Shown in pieces: positions 14,001-14,455 of a stretch of DNA of 14,455 bases. Both the position numbers and the translations under genes were made by a program. The DNA comes from Desulfobulbaceae bacterium (GTDB lineage: Bacteria > Desulfobacterota > Desulfobulbia > Desulfobulbales > DAOVSZ01). The notes beneath the pieces were generated by a model. The model had not been told where the DNA came from. It saw only the letters and a program-made list of their open reading frames with translations, and did no database searches. Location: NCBI GenBank assembly GCA_030627725.1, contig DAOVSZ010000032.1, positions 1 through 14,455 of the forward strand, read 5' to 3'. Numbering within the stretch: position 1 is the stretch's first letter; each line of letters starts with the position of its first letter.

Positions 14001-14320
14001 ATGTCGATATCATATTTTGAGACAATGGTCTGCAACATGATTTTTGTCGGGCTTTCAAGGTCGCGGGCGATAAAATTGGCAAATTTTGAGTTCTGTTCCT
14101 TCACCAGGCCGGTAATGATGGTAAGTTTGTCGATTTCAGCAGAAAGAATGGAATCTGCGATCATGAGTTTGTTCCGCAGATCTTTATCGATGTTGTACTG
14201 TTCGAGTCGAAGTTCTTTGAGAGTGGTAAAGACAGTGTTGCCGACAATGACCAGCATGAGGAGGATGAAGGTGATTATTATACGGCTTGATGCTGATTTC
14301 TGTTGGAACGATTGCGCCAT
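11090..14320 (-). CDS. Hybrid sensor histidine kinase with two receivers and an HPt domain
   Basis: This 1076-residue membrane kinase has the BarA-like layout. Membrane helix 1 is at about 12-32. A periplasmic sensor region (about 36-278, Cache-like by its pattern) follows, then helix 2 at about 280-302. No clear HAMP is seen; a coiled coil (310-333) leads straight to the HisKA domain with His342 in 'MSHEIRTP'. The ATPase domain has N-box Asn459, 'DTGVG' at 491-495 and 'GGTGLGL' at 520-526. Receiver 1 (about 583-700) keeps Asp634 and Lys686 but has only 'SDN' in the acidic pocket and lacks the usual MPxMDG after Asp. Receiver 2 (about 728-845) is complete with Asp777, Thr807 and Lys829. The HPt domain has His931 in 'HTLKGIAGN'. 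A further helical tail (about 1000-1076) is unassigned. The ATG at 14320 lacks a clear ribosome binding site. Signal unknown. Confidence 0.93.
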   Translation of the reverse strand: MAQSFQQKSASSRIIITFILLMLVIVGNTVFTTLKELRLEQYNIDKDLRNKLMIADSILSAEIDKLTIITGLVKEQNSKFANFIARDLESPTKIMLQTIVSKYDIDIIFLFDEDGVLLTTSSFTDFNPDPTLYAPLIAEFKQRIGLEEVASAALYGVGILEKNDGASILSLNSHLRLTYDTGDTCAYIVMCKLINKNQLLAKKIAGLAEAEMAIFDTSGQGVLSSLPDLKTISFANNQITTLSQTYFSLSKNLVDPRGELIGNLAVGLDNSSAIAHRNSLILANLIPVLIAIIIGLILFSLIKTLNRTMTKLRKTHLELEKARTSAEEANASKSEFLANMSHEIRTPINAILGMTSLSLQQNLAPKLRDYLNTIRNSSESLLGVINDILDFSKIEAGKMDIEQISFSLSHLMETVLDLFADKTADKDIELVYFISQEAPENLIGDPLRLRQILMNLIGNAIKFTDHGEVIVRVKPTETDTEKTLLVFSVQDTGVGICPEITAGLFSAFTQADTSTTRKYGGTGLGLTICKKLVAMMNGRIWVESEPGQGSTFSFTSLFNIHQEDKEDIPTTSNLLPDTLQGLHTLIISDNEILYTFLKESLSPFRYSVNRADNEDTALKMLSIHRLDYDLIFLDWRRRGIDALALVRTIKADPKTVKTPIILLTNLRRDEDMRKARNSPAAALIRKPVKRSSIINAIREGFGLEATTAMSLQKEQWLTADCTHIQGAQVLLVEDNKVNQKVAREILGTVHINVIIANNGLEAVRMVADNTYDAVLMDVQMPEMDGYEATEKIRQDKRFKNLPIIAMTAHAMERDQEKCLKAGMNEYVSKPIDPQILFKTLARWIAPDENRRPEAAAPASGPSADSDGRHNPQTPSLHLAGIDADSLMKRFNGKMEFIREILNDFSQYASIVNDIETSFNSGHMEEAEHHAHTLKGIAGNISALELSQAAYDLEIALKEKSSHDFSTLFAKVCEQLDIVLESISSLATPTVEKTPGNTSGTLDHKEIEKLIRQLNQNIRDHNLDAGDTLQSLIKNLPPEPELSVDLLSAQINDLKFKEAEVTLSEMVEFLKIPLDSQ

Positions 14321-14373
14321 AATAGATGGGAGCGTATGTTAAGGGAGCAGTTACATGTTTATTGATAAAAAAA

Positions 14374-14455
14374 TCATTGAAACGGTGGAAAATTTCCCAG
14401 CCCCTTGACCTCATCTTCTTCAATCATCGGCAGATCGAGGTCCTGCCAGAGAGAA
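14374..14455 (-). CDS. C-terminal fragment of an unidentified gene entering from the right edge
   Basis: On the minus strand an open frame from 14454 to a TGA at 14376-14374 gives 26 residues that include 'LWQDLDLPMIEEDEVKGLG' and end in 'NFPPFQ'. The mixed acidic and hydrophobic composition looks like a genuine protein end, and the stop lies 53 bases before the kinase start on the same strand. It is likely the upstream gene of the same operon. I do not recognise the family from so few residues. Confidence 0.45.
   Translation of the reverse strand, partial: SLWQDLDLPMIEEDEVKGLGNFPPFQ

Noticed and set aside
14184..14423. A 79-codon minus-strand open frame at the right end
   Set aside because: It overlaps the start of the kinase and the end of the upstream gene in a different frame, with His/Arg-rich composition and no motif.

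Overview
The window looks like chromosomal DNA of a motile Gram-negative bacterium, probably a sulfate-reducer-like member of the Desulfobacterota (formerly Deltaproteobacteria). This is an inference from the gene mix: a divergent CheZ, long hybrid kinases, a small protein resembling the AF1514 family, a periplasmic beta-carbonic anhydrase, and intergenic repeat debris of the CRCAGAG and TTTCGTGG types. No rRNA, tRNA, transposase, phage gene or CRISPR array is visible. Almost every gene is on the minus strand; only cmoB and one small gene are on plus.

Region by region: (1) 1-1460, minus: a sensor with a periplasmic amino-acid-type binding domain, one membrane span and PAS domains. Its output domain lies beyond the left edge. 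(2) 1625-2933, plus: cmoB (tRNA wobble-uridine modification) followed by a small 86-residue protein. (3) 7336-2975, minus: a motility cluster read in the order motB, motA, PilZ protein, cheZ. (4) 8447-7641, minus: an exported beta-carbonic anhydrase with its own candidate promoter and a strong ribosome binding site. Its stop codon abuts a 135-bp palindromic element. (5) 14320-8672, minus: a large hybrid histidine kinase, a single-domain response regulator whose start codon directly follows the kinase stop, and an ABC-F ATPase. (6) The right edge holds 26 codons of the C-terminus of another minus-strand gene.

The motility cluster is the most coherent system. MotA and MotB form the ion-driven stator of the flagellar motor. 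PilZ proteins bind cyclic di-GMP and can slow the motor. CheZ removes phosphate from CheY-P and so sets switching. This CheZ is 578 residues rather than about 214. The N-terminal helical half and the catalytic half of the CheZ bundle are separated by about 300 residues, which contain an unidentified folded domain between two Glu-Pro/Glu-Val linkers. It nevertheless keeps the catalytic Asp/Gln pair and the CheY-binding C-terminal tail.

Most intergenic gaps carry a repeat or palindrome, often exactly at or within a few bases of the preceding stop codon: an 89-bp nested palindrome between motB and motA, a 135-bp palindrome after the carbonic anhydrase, a 64-bp inverted repeat after the ABC-F gene, and short repeat clusters after cmoB, pilZ and the response regulator. 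This 3'-end association is the second notable pattern.
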